Positions 34,845 to 44,597 of a stretch of 64,000 nucleotides of DNA are shown here, one piece after another. This DNA is from Pogona vitticeps (lineage: Eukaryota > Chordata > Lepidosauria > Squamata > Agamidae), in NCBI RefSeq assembly GCF_051106095.1, contig NC_135785.1:106254501-106318500 (forward strand), in the 5' to 3' direction. Numbering within the stretch: the first letter of the stretch is position 1; every line of letters begins with the position of its first letter. The position numbers and the translations under genes were made by a program. Below the pieces are notes generated by a model that ran no database searches, had not been told where the DNA came from, and saw only the letters and a program-made list of their open reading frames with translations.

Positions 34845-35800
34845 CCTCTCTGGTAGATGGTGGGAATGCTATAGACATAATATATCCGACTTCAACAAAA
34901 CAAATGGGGTACCACAAGGGCCAGTCCTGGGTCCAATGCTCTTTGACATTTTTATTAATGATGGATGAGGGAGTGTAGGGAATATTTATCAAATATGCAG
35001 ATGTTTCAAAATTGGATGGAAAAGATAATAGCTTGGAAGACAGGAACAAAATTCAAAAAGATCTTTATAGGTCTGACCACTGGGCATTAATATGGGGGAT
35101 TCTTCACTCAGTAATTATATGAGTGTGAAGGATCTTGGAATTGTTGCAGATCAAAAGCTGAATATGAGCCAATAGTGCAATATGGCTGCAAAAAAGACAA
35201 ATGCCATTTTAGGATACATTAACAGAAGTATAGTCTCCAGATCTCATGAAGTACTGGTTCCCTCTATTCAACACTGGTTATGCCTCATCTAGAGTACTGT
35301 GTCCAGTTCTGGATACCGGTATTTAAGAAGGACGTGAACAAACTGGAACAAATTCAGAGGAGGGCAGTGGAGATGATCAGGGGACTGGAAACCAAGCCCT
35401 GTGAGGAAAGACTGAAAGAACTGGGCATTTTTAGCCTTGAGAAAAGAAGACCAAGAGGAAACAGCACTTTTTAAATATTTGAAAGGTTGTCATACAGAGA
35501 GGCAGAATCCATTCTTGATCATCCCAGAGTGCAGGATACATAATAATGGGCTCAAGCTGCAGGACGCCAGATTTAGGTTGAATAGCAGGAAAAACTTCCT
35601 AACCGTTAGAGCAGAATGAGAGTGGAACTAATTACTTTAAGAGGTGGTGACTCCAGTGGTGGAGGCATTCAAGAGAAAATTGGACAACCATCTGTCAAGA
35701 TCTGCTTTGATTTGTATTCCTGCATTGACCAGGAAGTTGGCCTCGATTGCCTTATAGGCTCCTTCCAACTCAATCATTCTATGATTCTTTCCCTCTGCCC
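34845..35800 (+). mobile_element. CR1 LINE remnant (3' third)
   Basis: The plus strand encodes fragments of a CR1 reverse transcriptase. VPQGPVLGPMLFDIFIND-like residues are at 34905-34965, and the typical C-terminal block [20 protein letters not shown]...[11 protein letters not shown] lies at 35280-35380. It ends with the CR1 signature CATTCTATGATTCT (35775-35789). Stops and frame changes break it into pieces. It is 5'-truncated, as is usual for CR1. Confidence 0.88.
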
Positions 35801-35854
35801 TTGGAAGCCAGGCAACTGAGATAGCCTAGGTCCTACTCCTAATACAACTGTGAA

Positions 35855-35872
35855 CTACCCCAATCATTTCAT
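35855..35872. repeat. L1 target-site duplication, left
   Basis: CTACCCCAATCATTTCAT; its partner CTACCCAATCATTTCAT at 38546-38562 differs by one C. These bound the composite L1 insertion. Confidence 0.85.
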
Positions 35873-35962
35873 TTTTTTAAACTTTTAATCTTTATTGCAT
35901 TTTAAAAAGAAATTATAAAAATAAGTAAATAATTATCACACTATTAGCACATAACTTAGGTT

Positions 35963-36670
35963 ATGAAAGATGAGAGCACCAAAAATGGTCTGAAGCTCAA
36001 CATAAAAAAACTAAGATCATGGTCACTGATCCCATCACCTCATGGCAAACAGAAGGGGAAGATATGGAGGCAGTAACAGATTTTACCTACTTGGGCTCCA
36101 TGATCACTGCAGATGGTGGCAGCAGCCATGGAATTAAAAGACACCTGCTTCTTGGGAGAAAAGCAATGACCAACCTAGACAGCATCTTAAAAAGCAGAGA
36201 CATTACCTTGCCAACCAAGGTCCGTATAGTCAAAACTATGGTTTTTCCAGTAGCAATGTATGGAAGTGAGAGCTGGACCATAAAGAAGGCTGACCACCAA
36301 AGAATTGATGCTTTTGAACTGTGGTGCTGGAGGAGACTCTTGAGAGTCCCCTGGACTGCAAAGGGAACAAATCTATCCATTTTGAAGGAAATCGACCCTG
36401 GAAGGACAGATCCTGAAGCTGAGGCTCCAGTACTTTGGCCATCTCATGAGAAGAGAAGACTCCCTGGAAAAGACCCTGATGTTTGGAAAGTGTGAAGGCA
36501 AGGGGAGAAGGGGACATCAGAGGACAAGATGGTTGGACAGCGTCACTGAAGGTACCAACATGAATATGACCCAACTCCGGAAGGCAGTGGAAGACAGGAG
36601 GGCCTGGTGTGCTCTGGTCCATAGGGTCAGAAAGAGTTGGACATGACTTAACAACTAAACAACAACAACA
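35963..36670 (+). mobile_element. 5'-truncated BovB LINE inside the L1
   Basis: It encodes the C-terminal quarter of BovB. The frame 36019-36495 reads VTDPITSWQTEGEDMEAV, MYGSESWTIKKADHQRIDAF and ELWCWRRLL, then shifts frame to 36446-36646 (MRREDSLEKTLMFGKCEGKG ... HRVRKSWT). The 3' end is GAGTTGGACATGACTTAACA followed by (AAC)n. It is clearly more decayed than the copy at 10.8 kb. Confidence 0.92.
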
Positions 36671-36846
36671 AAATATTTCTATTATCTCTTTCGCAAAACA
36701 GTAAGTCTTTAACATTTTTACTTCCTTATTTTCCACCAGACATTTATTTTCTTCACAATCTTAATACCTTTCTTAATTCGTATTTGATATCCATATTAAC
36801 AATCTGCTTTACTTTGTTTTTACTTCTATTGAGAGCAGTTCTGCTT

Positions 36847-37365
36847 CTAATTTAAGCCTAGGTCACTTGGTACAGGCTTGGAATCTTTCTTCCATTTCTC
36901 TCTGAGATGGTTTTTTAATTTCCCCCACTGAGATTCGTGCTCCGTTCTACTCTTTTCTTTCAATGAGTCTGTTAGTTTGTCCATTAATATTAGTTCCCGT
37001 AAGTTTATTAAACAATCCTCCGCCGAAGGTTCATCCTTGTCTTTCCATTGTTTTGCCACTTGAGTTCTGGCTGGGCCTAATATGTATGAACAAATTTTTG
37101 TTTCTTGTCTCAATTTTAACTTTACCATATTGAACAAATAAGTTTCAGGTTTCATCTCCATTTTTATTTTTAAATCTATGGTGATTATTATTTCTAATTC
37201 TTTCCAAAATTTCCTAATAAATTTAGAACCCCACCACAGATGATATAGTATTCCTTTTATTGTCTTACATCTCCAGCATTTATCTTTCTCATTTTTCTTC
37301 ACCTTTGCCAATTTCTCTGGTGTCATATACCATTTATATAATATTTTCATATAATTTTCTTTCAA
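36847..37365 (-). pseudogene. L1 ORF2 C-terminal fragment
   Basis: This 172-codon open frame is the end of an L1 ORF2 protein. It has the CWRC...HLWW pattern of the C-terminal zinc-knuckle-like region about residues 32-47 and a charged tail ending KPVPSDLGLN. The endonuclease and reverse transcriptase were lost by 5' truncation, so it cannot act alone. Confidence 0.85.
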
Positions 37366-37411
37366 ATCTGTACTTATTAATAGTTTTTTGTTATCATTCC
37401 AAGCTCTAAAC

Positions 37412-38514
37412 CAGGGGTCTCAAACTCAATTTACCTGGGGGCCACTGGAGGCACAGTCTGGATGAGGCTGGGCCGCACCAGCTTTTCCGCCAAGCGGAGC
37501 AAGAGCCCGAGGAAGCTGCCCAGGACTTTCCTTAGCCCAGCTGGGGCTCCGAGGAGGAGGGGCGCGTGAGCCCTTCTCGCCGGCCCCAACCCCCTCCAGC
37601 TCATTTATCACTACCACCACCACCACCAGCAGGACGAAGAAGCGGAGAAGAGAGGGAATGCCAGTGACTACCTAGCCGGGGTGGGGGTGGGAGAAGGGCA
37701 CAATATAATTAAAAAAAATAAAACCCTCACAGAATCACCTTGCCAAAGGAGAAAAGCTCCATGGGTACCCATGAAAGTAAACAGAATGGGGTGCCCCCCA
37801 CAGGTGCTTGTGGGCACATGCACACACACAAAAACACCATCCCCCCCCACACACGGAGATCCAACAACCTTCCTCTGAGGGGCCCCCTCAAAAAAAGGCG
37901 CACAAAGCAGCAGCAGCTACCCCCACCACAACAGAGGAGCAAACTTTGCGAGGCGAGCGCAGGCAACCTCTAGAGCCGAGGTGGCTGAAGCAGGATGAAG
38001 AGGAGGAGGAGGAAGCACTGCTGGATGCTGAGGCGGCTGCTGGCCGGGCTGGTGCTGGGGGTGCCGAGAGAGAAAGAGAGCCAGAAAGCTGCTTCCCTGG
38101 AAGAGGTGGCAGCGGCGGCGGCAGCTGCTGTTGTCGGCTTGGAGGCACTCTTCAATGACGGGCCAGGAGTGAGCTCTCAGGTATCACACAGTGGCGGCTC
38201 AGGCGCTCGGGGAAAGGGGCCTGCAGCATGCCTCACCCACTGGCTCTCCCCCAAGACAGCACCTTTGCACTCTCTATCTGGAACTGCAGCCTGCCAGCCA
38301 GATAGGTGGGCTGGCTGGCAGGCTGCAGTTCCGGATGGAGGGTGCAAAAGGTGCTGTCTTGGGGGAGAGCCTGCGAGCGCGGCTAGATTTTTTTTTTTTT
38401 ACTCTTGACAGCAGAGGACACGTGGGTGCTTTGGGGGGGCAGGCAAGATGGGGGCCGCAAACTATCATCCGGCGGGCTGCAAATGGCCCCCGGGCTGCAT
38501 GTTTGAGACCCCTG
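37412..38514. mobile_element. hAT non-autonomous element, 1.1 kb, GC-rich
   Basis: Ends CAGGGGTCTCAAACTCAATT and GCATGTTTGAGACCCCTG are inverted repeats of a common hAT type. The perfect 8-bp duplications CTCTAAAC (37404-37411 and 38515-38522) confirm the superfamily. The interior is unusually GC-rich, with poly-Ala/poly-Ser artefact frames from GCN repeats and a strong inverted repeat at 38242-38371. No transposase is visible. It interrupts the L1 remnant. Confidence 0.92.
38242..38371. repeat. 59-bp inverted repeat within the hAT element
   Basis: Left arm 38242-38300 (GGCTCTCCCCCAAGACAGCA... to CTGCCAGCCA) and right arm 38312-38371 are reverse complements at about 90%, around an 11-nt spacer. 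Confidence 0.85.
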
Positions 38515-38522
38515 CTCTAAAC

Positions 38523-38702
38523 CAATCCTCTGTTTGAATTGTTCACTACCCAATCATTTCATGTGGTGGCAACAATTTTACACACATAGGCACTCAGTCA
38601 ATAGGATTGAGTACTGCAGCTACTGAAAATCACAGAAAAACATTCCTAAAATTTAAATGATGTCTATAATGATCTCCTGGTTTAATGATGTTTAAATGAT
38701 GT
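38523..38702. other. L1 edge and short unique stretch
   Basis: 38523-38545 is L1; 38546-38562 is its duplication. The rest has no recognised feature. Confidence 0.5.
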
Positions 38703-39168
38703 CCTGAGGCAAAACTAACAAAAAGAATTTCAACAGGGGGAAATGCAAGGTCCTACAGCTAGGCAGAAAAAAAAATGAACTGCACAGATATAGGATGGAA
38801 GACACCTGGCTAGACAACAGTACCTATGAAAGGGATCTAGGAGTCTTGGTAGACCACAAACTGAACATGAGTCATCAATGTGATGCAGCTGTCAAGAAAG
38901 CCAATGTGATTTTTGGTTGCATCAATAGTGTCTACATCAAGGGAAGTGATAGTACCACTCTATTCTGTTTTGGTCAGACCTCACCTGGAGTATTGTGTCC
39001 AGTTCTGGGCACCTCAATTCAAAAAGGATGTTGATAACCTCCAATGTGTCCAGAGGAGGGCGACTAAAATGTTTAAAGGTCTGGAAGCAATGTCCTCGAG
39101 GAGCGGCTTAGGCAGTTGGGAATGTTTAGCCTTACAAAAAGGTTGAAAGGGGACATGATAGGCATGTT
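38703..39168 (+). mobile_element. CR1 LINE, upstream half (split by Ngaro)
   Basis: Contains CR1 C-terminal coding scraps: RDLGVLVDHKLNMSHQCDAA at 38825-38885, [20 protein letters not shown] at 38980-39040, then VQRRATKMFKGLE. It ends in GGGGACATGATAGGCATGTT, and the continuation (CAAATATTTGAAAGG...) resumes at 45416. Joining the two gives the normal CR1 order. Confidence 0.88.
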
Positions 39169-39605
39169 TTTGCTTCCCCAAGTCCCGAAATGAAGACGCA
39201 GACAACGTACATTTGGTATTAAACATGGGCCACACTTTATTAGCCAAATCAAATTTCCTTAAGCCAAATGAAACCAAATCCATATTGAGGGGACCTGCGG
39301 TAGTGCGGGGAAATAACACCAAATAATTCCTTATATGCCAATGGGCGAGTCCCAGCCCCCAGGTTCCAGCTGTACTACCGACCGGTGGAACCTGGAAGGC
39401 TTAATTAAAACACCCGGACCTCCAGCCATCTCCTTTAATGACTTTTTGGTCCGAAGGTGTTTCAGCGCCTCAGTTGCCTTCAGCCCTGTAATCGCACGAT
39501 CCGCAGGAACTGTCAGCATTGACGCACTGTTACTTAAGAAATATTACCAAAAGGGAAACACCGTGACGACCAGTTATTCCCGCACTACCTGCCACCACAT
39601 GAGGA

Positions 39606-40211
39606 CTAGCATCGGCTATGTCCCATGAGCCCACCAAGACAACCAAATTCCTCCAGCAGGCCCCCTCTCAAATCATCCAAGAAAACGTCCAAACCTGCAT
39701 CGGACAGGTGGACCCCATCTTCGCGGAAATATTCCAGTTTGGATGTCAAGATTCTGCGATGGCCAATCACAGAACCAAAGCCGCGTTTGCTTACCCTTCT
39801 GCAAACTTCCTTATTAACTAAACGACGGGCATTGTTTACCCTGTCCACATTAAGAGCACCACGCCAATTTAATCGTGGAATGATCGTCGACCAAACGATC
39901 CTCATCCTGGGATATAAGGCATGCAGCCTATCCAAATCCCGCAATATATCCAGTATCAATGCCTTACCAGACACCTGGGGCAAATCATTGCCGCCCAAGT
40001 GAATCACCAAAATGTCAGGAGGCGAACATCCAAAGGCCGTGAGCCGACCAAATTGAATCCATCGCATGCCTCGCATGCCCCTCCATGTAATGGAGGCCTG
40101 GGCTCCCAATCCTAAATCACTTCCCCACCTGGAAGCAGCAGCGTATCGGGCTGCCCAATAGATGAAGCTATGTCCCACCATCATAACGTTCCATCGTGCC
40201 TCCGGCATCAC
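39606..40211 (-). CDS. Ngaro SGNH-hydrolase-like protein
   Basis: This 201-residue protein shows the SGNH/GDSL lipase-esterase blocks: VGHSF at residues 12-16 (block I serine), HLGGND at 71-76 (block III) and DGVHLSDAG from about 165 (block V Asp/His). Such an accessory hydrolase is reported in vertebrate and invertebrate Ngaro elements; its substrate and its role in the cycle are unknown. The frame follows the recombinase frame by about 30 bases and is the last gene of the element. Plus-strand frames here are shadows. Confidence 0.85.
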   Translation of the reverse strand: MMPEARWNVMMVGHSFIYWAARYAAASRWGSDLGLGAQASITWRGMRGMRWIQFGRLTAFGCSPPDILVIHLGGNDLPQVSGKALILDILRDLDRLHALYPRMRIVWSTIIPRLNWRGALNVDRVNNARRLVNKEVCRRVSKRGFGSVIGHRRILTSKLEYFREDGVHLSDAGLDVFLDDLRGGLLEEFGCLGGLMGHSRC

Positions 40212-40240
40212 TCCTCCTGAAAGACAAAAAACAACACTAC

Positions 40241-41119
40241 CTACACGTTAGGTAATTGTCTGATATATTTATTGTAACAGCCCGACGACCAACGACCAAG
40301 CTGCTTGATTCGTCCAGCATCGTAACCCATAGCCGCCGCAGTTGAAGCCGCCCCTATTCTAAATGAATGCGTGCCAAATCGCATGCCCTGGACCCCCACT
40401 TTTTCCAGCGCCATATCAGTTAGTTTCCAAAACTGATATTTTGTAAGGGGTGTACCATCAGCATGTTGGAAGAAATAACCACTAGTATTCCCCCGGACAC
40501 GAATAAATTGACTTACCGCCCGCACTGGGCACAATTTATCTACACTACAACGACCCAACCTAACCTGTCCACCTTTCCCATGTTGGTCCGTTTTGGATCT
40601 CCTAATCTGAAGTATGACCTGATCATTTTGTATCCCTACATCTGTCCTCTGTAACGCTGCCCGGGATTCATCTGTTTTACTTAAAGCTACCAGCTCACTA
40701 ATCTGCAGCGCCCCAAAAAAGGCCACTAAAGATGCTGTACGAACAAGCACTGTTTCGTATCCATCCTTACATATGACACCCCATAGATCCACCAAACTCT
40801 CTAATATCCCTGGCGATATAGGGGTCCTGTCATCCCCTGACCGACCCCTCTCCCGAGACCATCCCTCAATCATTTTCTTAATTCTAAATTCACCTGACCA
40901 ATCCTTCCAACCATTCGCTTTCGCATAGAATTTCAAAGCTGCCAACTTACCCTGAATAGTACTAGGGGCCAAACCCTTCCTATGCAATTCCACCATAAAT
41001 TGCTGTATGTGTTCAACCGGTGCCGGCCACCTCGATTCCAGTTGGGCCCTGCACCGAAATTCCGAAAACTCCTTCACTACCATTCTATATTTTGTACTCG
41101 TCCTTGGGGCCAATGCCAT
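40241..41119 (-). CDS. Ngaro tyrosine recombinase
   Basis: This 292-residue protein has an N-terminal SAM-like DNA-binding half (YRMVVKEFSEF, GLAPSTIQGKLAALKFYAK). Its catalytic half contains SLVAFFGAL, a conserved lysine region (IRRSKTDQ), THSFRIG near residues 249-256 and the candidate nucleophile tyrosines in CYNKYIRQ near 282-285. It would insert a circular DNA intermediate by site-specific recombination, replacing the DDE integrase of LTR elements. It starts just three bases past the RT frame stop, a compact arrangement typical of these elements. Confidence 0.92.
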   Translation of the reverse strand: MALAPRTSTKYRMVVKEFSEFRCRAQLESRWPAPVEHIQQFMVELHRKGLAPSTIQGKLAALKFYAKANGWKDWSGEFRIKKMIEGWSRERGRSGDDRTPISPGILESLVDLWGVICKDGYETVLVRTASLVAFFGALQISELVALSKTDESRAALQRTDVGIQNDQVILQIRRSKTDQHGKGGQVRLGRCSVDKLCPVRAVSQFIRVRGNTSGYFFQHADGTPLTKYQFWKLTDMALEKVGVQGMRFGTHSFRIGAASTAAAMGYDAGRIKQLGRWSSGCYNKYIRQLPNV

Positions 41120-41121
41120 AC

Positions 41122-43086
41122 CTATCGCTCGCGACGCTTCCTCACGCCAATCTGCCAGACCTCCGCCGGAAGCACTTCTGGCAGATCCCTGGCTTCCGGT
41201 GCCAGTTCCCTGAAATGCCGGATCTGTTGGCGTGAAAGAGCGTCAGCTATCCGATTATCTAAGCCAGGCACATGACGCGCATGCACCACGACGTTACAGT
41301 GGAGCGCCTTCAAAGTAAACGCCCTGACTAACTCCATGACCCTCTCTGAACGTGATGTCAAATTATTAATAATGTGCACCACCGCCTGATTGTCACACCA
41401 AAATCGCACTACAGTATTGGCCCATTCTTCTGCCCATAACCATAGTGCTCCGACTATCGGGAAGAATTCCAAAAACGTCAAATCCCTGGTAATACCCGGG
41501 TGATGCCATTCATCCGGCCACCTCCCTGCACACCATCTACCCTGAAAGTAAATGCCAAACCCTAAAGCCCCGGCGGCATCGGAATTCACCTGGACATCTG
41601 CCCTAAGGTTAATCTCCGACCTCCAAAAAGAAACCCCATTGAACTGATCCAAAAACTGTTCCCATATCCGCAGATCCTCTCTCATTCCCCGTGTTATCCT
41701 TGTTTTATGAAATGGTTTCTTTAACCCTGACATGGCGCTGGAAAATCGCCTTACAAAAGCCCTTCCCGGCGCTACAACCTTACAGGCGAAATTCAAATGT
41801 CCAACCAACTGCTGCAGCTCCCTTAATGTTGCCTTCTTTCTACCCCCGAAACTCCTGACCAGCTGCCTAATGTTTACTAATTTGTCCTGTGGCAATCTGG
41901 AAGCCTGTCGAGTCGTGTCCAGCTCAATTCCTAAGAAGGTAAGGGTCGTTGACGGCCCTTCCGTTTTTTCCTCCGCCAATGGCAATCCTAACTCCGCTGC
42001 TAATTCCCGGAAAGCTTCCAAAAACCTAGAACACCTACTAGTGTTTGCCTGTCCACAAAACAAAAAATCATCTAGATAATGCGCTGTCAATGCACATCCA
42101 ATCTTCTGCCGTAGCAGCCATTCCAGAAATGTACTGAACCTTTCAAAGGCCGCACACGAGATCGAACACCCCATAGGGAGGGCCCTGTCGACATAGTAAT
42201 GGCCCTGAAACTGAAAACCCAGTAAATTAAAATCATCTGGGTGAACAGGCAAAATCCGGAAAGCCGATTTTACATCGGCCTTTGCCAGCTCAGCATTGAT
42301 GCCACAGGATCTGACCATTCGTACTGCCTCATCAAATGATGTGTATCTAACTGAGCACAGCTCCTCCGGTATGGCATCATTTACAGACTCGCCCTCCGGA
42401 TAAGACAAATGGTGTATCAACCGAAATTCCCCTGGGTGTTTCTTGGGAACGATTCCCAGAGGCGAAACCCGTAGGTCAACCAGTGGAGGCCTGGCAAATG
42501 GCCCCAGTACCCTACCTTCTCCTACTTCCTTATTGATCTTCCTCAAAACCACCTCTTCCATACCCTCAACCGACTTCAAATTCCTAGCAAAAAATGCTCT
42601 TCGAATACCCAAGGCTGGTATCCGAAATCCATGTCTAAACCCATCACGCAAATATGCTGCATCGTCCTGTCTGGGATAATGCAATAAGCTCCCCTCCAAT
42701 TTATCAATTCTGATTGGTGTTGGTCCCCTTACCCGTAGAGCCGCCACCCCCTTCAGGCTTCCTACCGGGACCACCTTGCCTGCCCTGTCGCTGTCCTCCG
42801 GCCCTGAAGCAATTGGACCTTGGATGCTTGCCTCCACAGGTAATACATTCATGCTTGAACCTACAAGGGGACTTGTTGCAGGACCCCCTATTGTTAAATT
42901 CATAGCAAGGCAGACGGGGTTGAACCGTCTGCCCCGCCCCCTGGCGGGTACCAGTATTCCCTGCGAACTTAATATTAAGGTGTCCACAGTCGAATCTGTC
43001 ACCCAAATTCGTCTTAGCAGGCGACATATGTTGTAGCCAAAGCCCAGGGTGTACTTCATCCCAACGCAGTTCCGGCCTGATAGCAC
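41122..43086 (-). CDS. Ngaro reverse transcriptase-RNase H
   Basis: The open frame spans 654 codons; recognisable homology begins around 42720 (IDKLEGSLLHYPRQDD, FRHGFRIP), so the first ~120 codons, which overlap the gag-like frame, may not be used. The RT core has SPLGIVPKK, RLIHHLSYP, KADVKSAFRI, PMGCSISC and the catalytic YLDDF near residue 337. RNase H shows VNSDAAG, FLEFFPIV, WCDNQAVVHI and NRIADALSR near the C-terminus. The overlap with the preceding frame is a layout that DIRS-order elements are known to use. Activity cannot be judged by eye. Confidence 0.92.
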   Translation of the reverse strand: MLSGRNCVGMKYTLGFGYNICRLLRRIWVTDSTVDTLILSSQGILVPARGRGRRFNPVCLAMNLTIGGPATSPLVGSSMNVLPVEASIQGPIASGPEDSDRAGKVVPVGSLKGVAALRVRGPTPIRIDKLEGSLLHYPRQDDAAYLRDGFRHGFRIPALGIRRAFFARNLKSVEGMEEVVLRKINKEVGEGRVLGPFARPPLVDLRVSPLGIVPKKHPGEFRLIHHLSYPEGESVNDAIPEELCSVRYTSFDEAVRMVRSCGINAELAKADVKSAFRILPVHPDDFNLLGFQFQGHYYVDRALPMGCSISCAAFERFSTFLEWLLRQKIGCALTAHYLDDFLFCGQANTSRCSRFLEAFRELAAELGLPLAEEKTEGPSTTLTFLGIELDTTRQASRLPQDKLVNIRQLVRSFGGRKKATLRELQQLVGHLNFACKVVAPGRAFVRRFSSAMSGLKKPFHKTRITRGMREDLRIWEQFLDQFNGVSFWRSEINLRADVQVNSDAAGALGFGIYFQGRWCAGRWPDEWHHPGITRDLTFLEFFPIVGALWLWAEEWANTVVRFWCDNQAVVHIINNLTSRSERVMELVRAFTLKALHCNVVVHARHVPGLDNRIADALSRQQIRHFRELAPEARDLPEVLPAEVWQIGVRKRRER

Positions 43087-44233
43087 TCCTCATTCGGAAC
43101 GCTTCATCATACCGTAACCACGCCTGACCCTCAAATTCAGCCTTCGCTCTACGTAGTATATCATAATACTGGAAAAGGGCCGAAGCCTTCCAGGGTTGCA
43201 TCTTTACTAACACCCCGGCATATATGGTGAAACCAGTCACCCAATTATTCCAATTCCTATCCGGTCTCTTCCGCCTATGTTTTTCTTTAATTTTTTCATC
43301 ATCCTTGTCCAGCTCCTTCACTTCATATTCCCTATTCAGAAGATCATAGAAGTCAATGTACTCGCCTTTCCAAATTCGTTCCTTAATTGCTGGCGTCAGA
43401 TGGTCTCCCAGCGGAGTACTGTAATCTGTGTAAGGCGTGGCTAGGAATGGCGTTGAGTTATAGCCCGTATTGGGCACAGAGGGGTGCCGTGAAATGCTCA
43501 ACTCCCTACCTTCTTTCGCAGACCCATTGTTATCTGGCATTGTACAAGGCATACCCCATCCAAACCACTGAGGGGCAACCTGTGGCCAAAAACCACCAGG
43601 CCATGGTAGGGGAGATGACATCCCCATGTTAGGATGTCCCATAGGTTGTTGTTGGCCATCACCCCACGGCCAGACTACCCCTTGTGCTGCTGTGTTGTGC
43701 TTTCCATCATACTCACCCCTTCCTTCCGTCCGTGCAGCGTCAGCCGCCCCCGGTGTGTATGTGGCTATGTCCTCATAGGGGTCATATCCATAGGACGTTC
43801 CTTCCCCAGCGTCTACATTGCTTGCCGCCCTCGTCCTCTTACGCTTGCGGCCCCTGTTCTCCACATGCTCCTTCGATGTGCCTTCGCCTTCGTCGTGGTC
43901 TCCACTCTCGTGACCCTGCTCAGACTCAATTACATCAAGACGCCTGGTTAGTTCACACGTAAGAGCTTTCAATTCAGCCCTCCGTTTTCCCTTTGACTCC
44001 CTGGCAGACCGGCGAGGCGTAACCTCATCTCCACTATTAGCCCTTTTTTCAAATCTCTTTGCCTCCATGCTTGCCACCTTAGAATGTAACTCCCTTAGCA
44101 TAGCCCAAGATTCATCTTCAGAGGATGATTGCAAGGGTGACTGCTGCATCTCCACCGGTCGCTGTACCGGTTCCTTCCCTCTCTTCCTACCGCCTCCCTT
44201 CTTAGGCGGCATCCTGTAAAATATGCCTACCAA
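42704..44233 (-). CDS. Ngaro gag-like protein
   Basis: This 509-residue protein has a highly charged N-terminus (MPPKKGGGRKRGKEP). A central region contains HLTPAIKERIWKGEYIDFYD and WNNWVTGFTIYAGVLV, typical of DIRS/Ngaro gag-like proteins. At about residues 443-476 lies a cysteine/histidine cluster of the form CYEFN..GSC..SPCRFKH.C..CGGKHPRSNC that should bind nucleic acid, followed by a Gly-rich tail. It probably packages the element RNA. It is the first gene after the leader and overlaps the RT frame downstream. Confidence 0.88.
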   Translation of the reverse strand: MVGIFYRMPPKKGGGRKRGKEPVQRPVEMQQSPLQSSSEDESWAMLRELHSKVASMEAKRFEKRANSGDEVTPRRSARESKGKRRAELKALTCELTRRLDVIESEQGHESGDHDEGEGTSKEHVENRGRKRKRTRAASNVDAGEGTSYGYDPYEDIATYTPGAADAARTEGRGEYDGKHNTAAQGVVWPWGDGQQQPMGHPNMGMSSPLPWPGGFWPQVAPQWFGWGMPCTMPDNNGSAKEGRELSISRHPSVPNTGYNSTPFLATPYTDYSTPLGDHLTPAIKERIWKGEYIDFYDLLNREYEVKELDKDDEKIKEKHRRKRPDRNWNNWVTGFTIYAGVLVKMQPWKASALFQYYDILRRAKAEFEGQAWLRYDEAFRMRSAIRPELRWDEVHPGLWLQHMSPAKTNLGDRFDCGHLNIKFAGNTGTRQGAGQTVQPRLPCYEFNNRGSCNKSPCRFKHECITCGGKHPRSNCFRAGGQRQGRQGGPGRKPEGGGGSTGKGTNTNQN

Positions 44234-44487
44234 CTTGGTCCCTGTTTGTGTATTTTATGTATTTATTTATATATGTGTTTATTTATTATTATTATTGAAA
44301 GATTTTTTTTTATATTATGTATTTGTGTATATATATATATCTATACTGCAGACCAGTATCAACAAAGTTGGTCTGCCAGCCCACTCAGCAGTTAAGATCC
44401 ATAGGCACTATCAATCCCCCAGAATAACCAACTCTGCACACACACCCCTTGGGTTTTTTGTTTTTTGTTTTTGAAAATGAAACCAAC

Positions 44488-44547
44488 TTTCAAAATGGCC
44501 GCCGCCAGTAGGCCATGCGGCCGATCAAGCTCTTCAAAATGGCCGTC
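44488..44547 (-). promoter_or_regulatory. Two YY1-like sites in the Ngaro leader
   Basis: TTCAAAATGGCCG occurs at about 44489-44501 and again at 44534-44545. In the sense of the element each reads CGGCCATTTTG, close to the YY1 site GCCGCCATTTTG used in other retrotransposon promoters. They lie about 260-310 bp upstream of the gag-like start. Binding is inference. Confidence 0.4.
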
Positions 44548-44575
44548 ACCTCAAACCAGTCGTTCTCAGACCCTT

Positions 44576-44597
44576 TTTTTTTTTTTTTTTTTTGGGC
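44576..44597. repeat. T22 homopolymer in the Ngaro leader
   Basis: An uninterrupted T run (A run in the sense of the element) between the YY1-like pair and the CpG-rich leader. Confidence 0.8.

Larger units (their letters stand above)
35873..38545 (-). mobile_element. 5'-truncated L1 LINE with two nested insertions
   Basis: An L1 inserted on the minus strand, with its T-rich 3' end at 35873 and its truncated 5' edge near 38545, between ~17-bp duplications. The open frame 37365-36847 is the ORF2 C-terminus: KWYMTPEKLAKVKKNEKD, CWRC, GILYHLWWGS and KFWKEL match the conserved cysteine-histidine tail of L1 ORF2. A BovB fragment (35963-36670) and an hAT element (37412-38514) were inserted later, so only about 0.85 kb is L1 itself. 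Confidence 0.88.

Noticed and set aside
37808-38408. Ala/Ser-rich host exon encoded by GCN repeats
   Set aside because: The frames lie wholly within an hAT element bounded by 8-bp duplications and exist on both strands as repeat artefacts.
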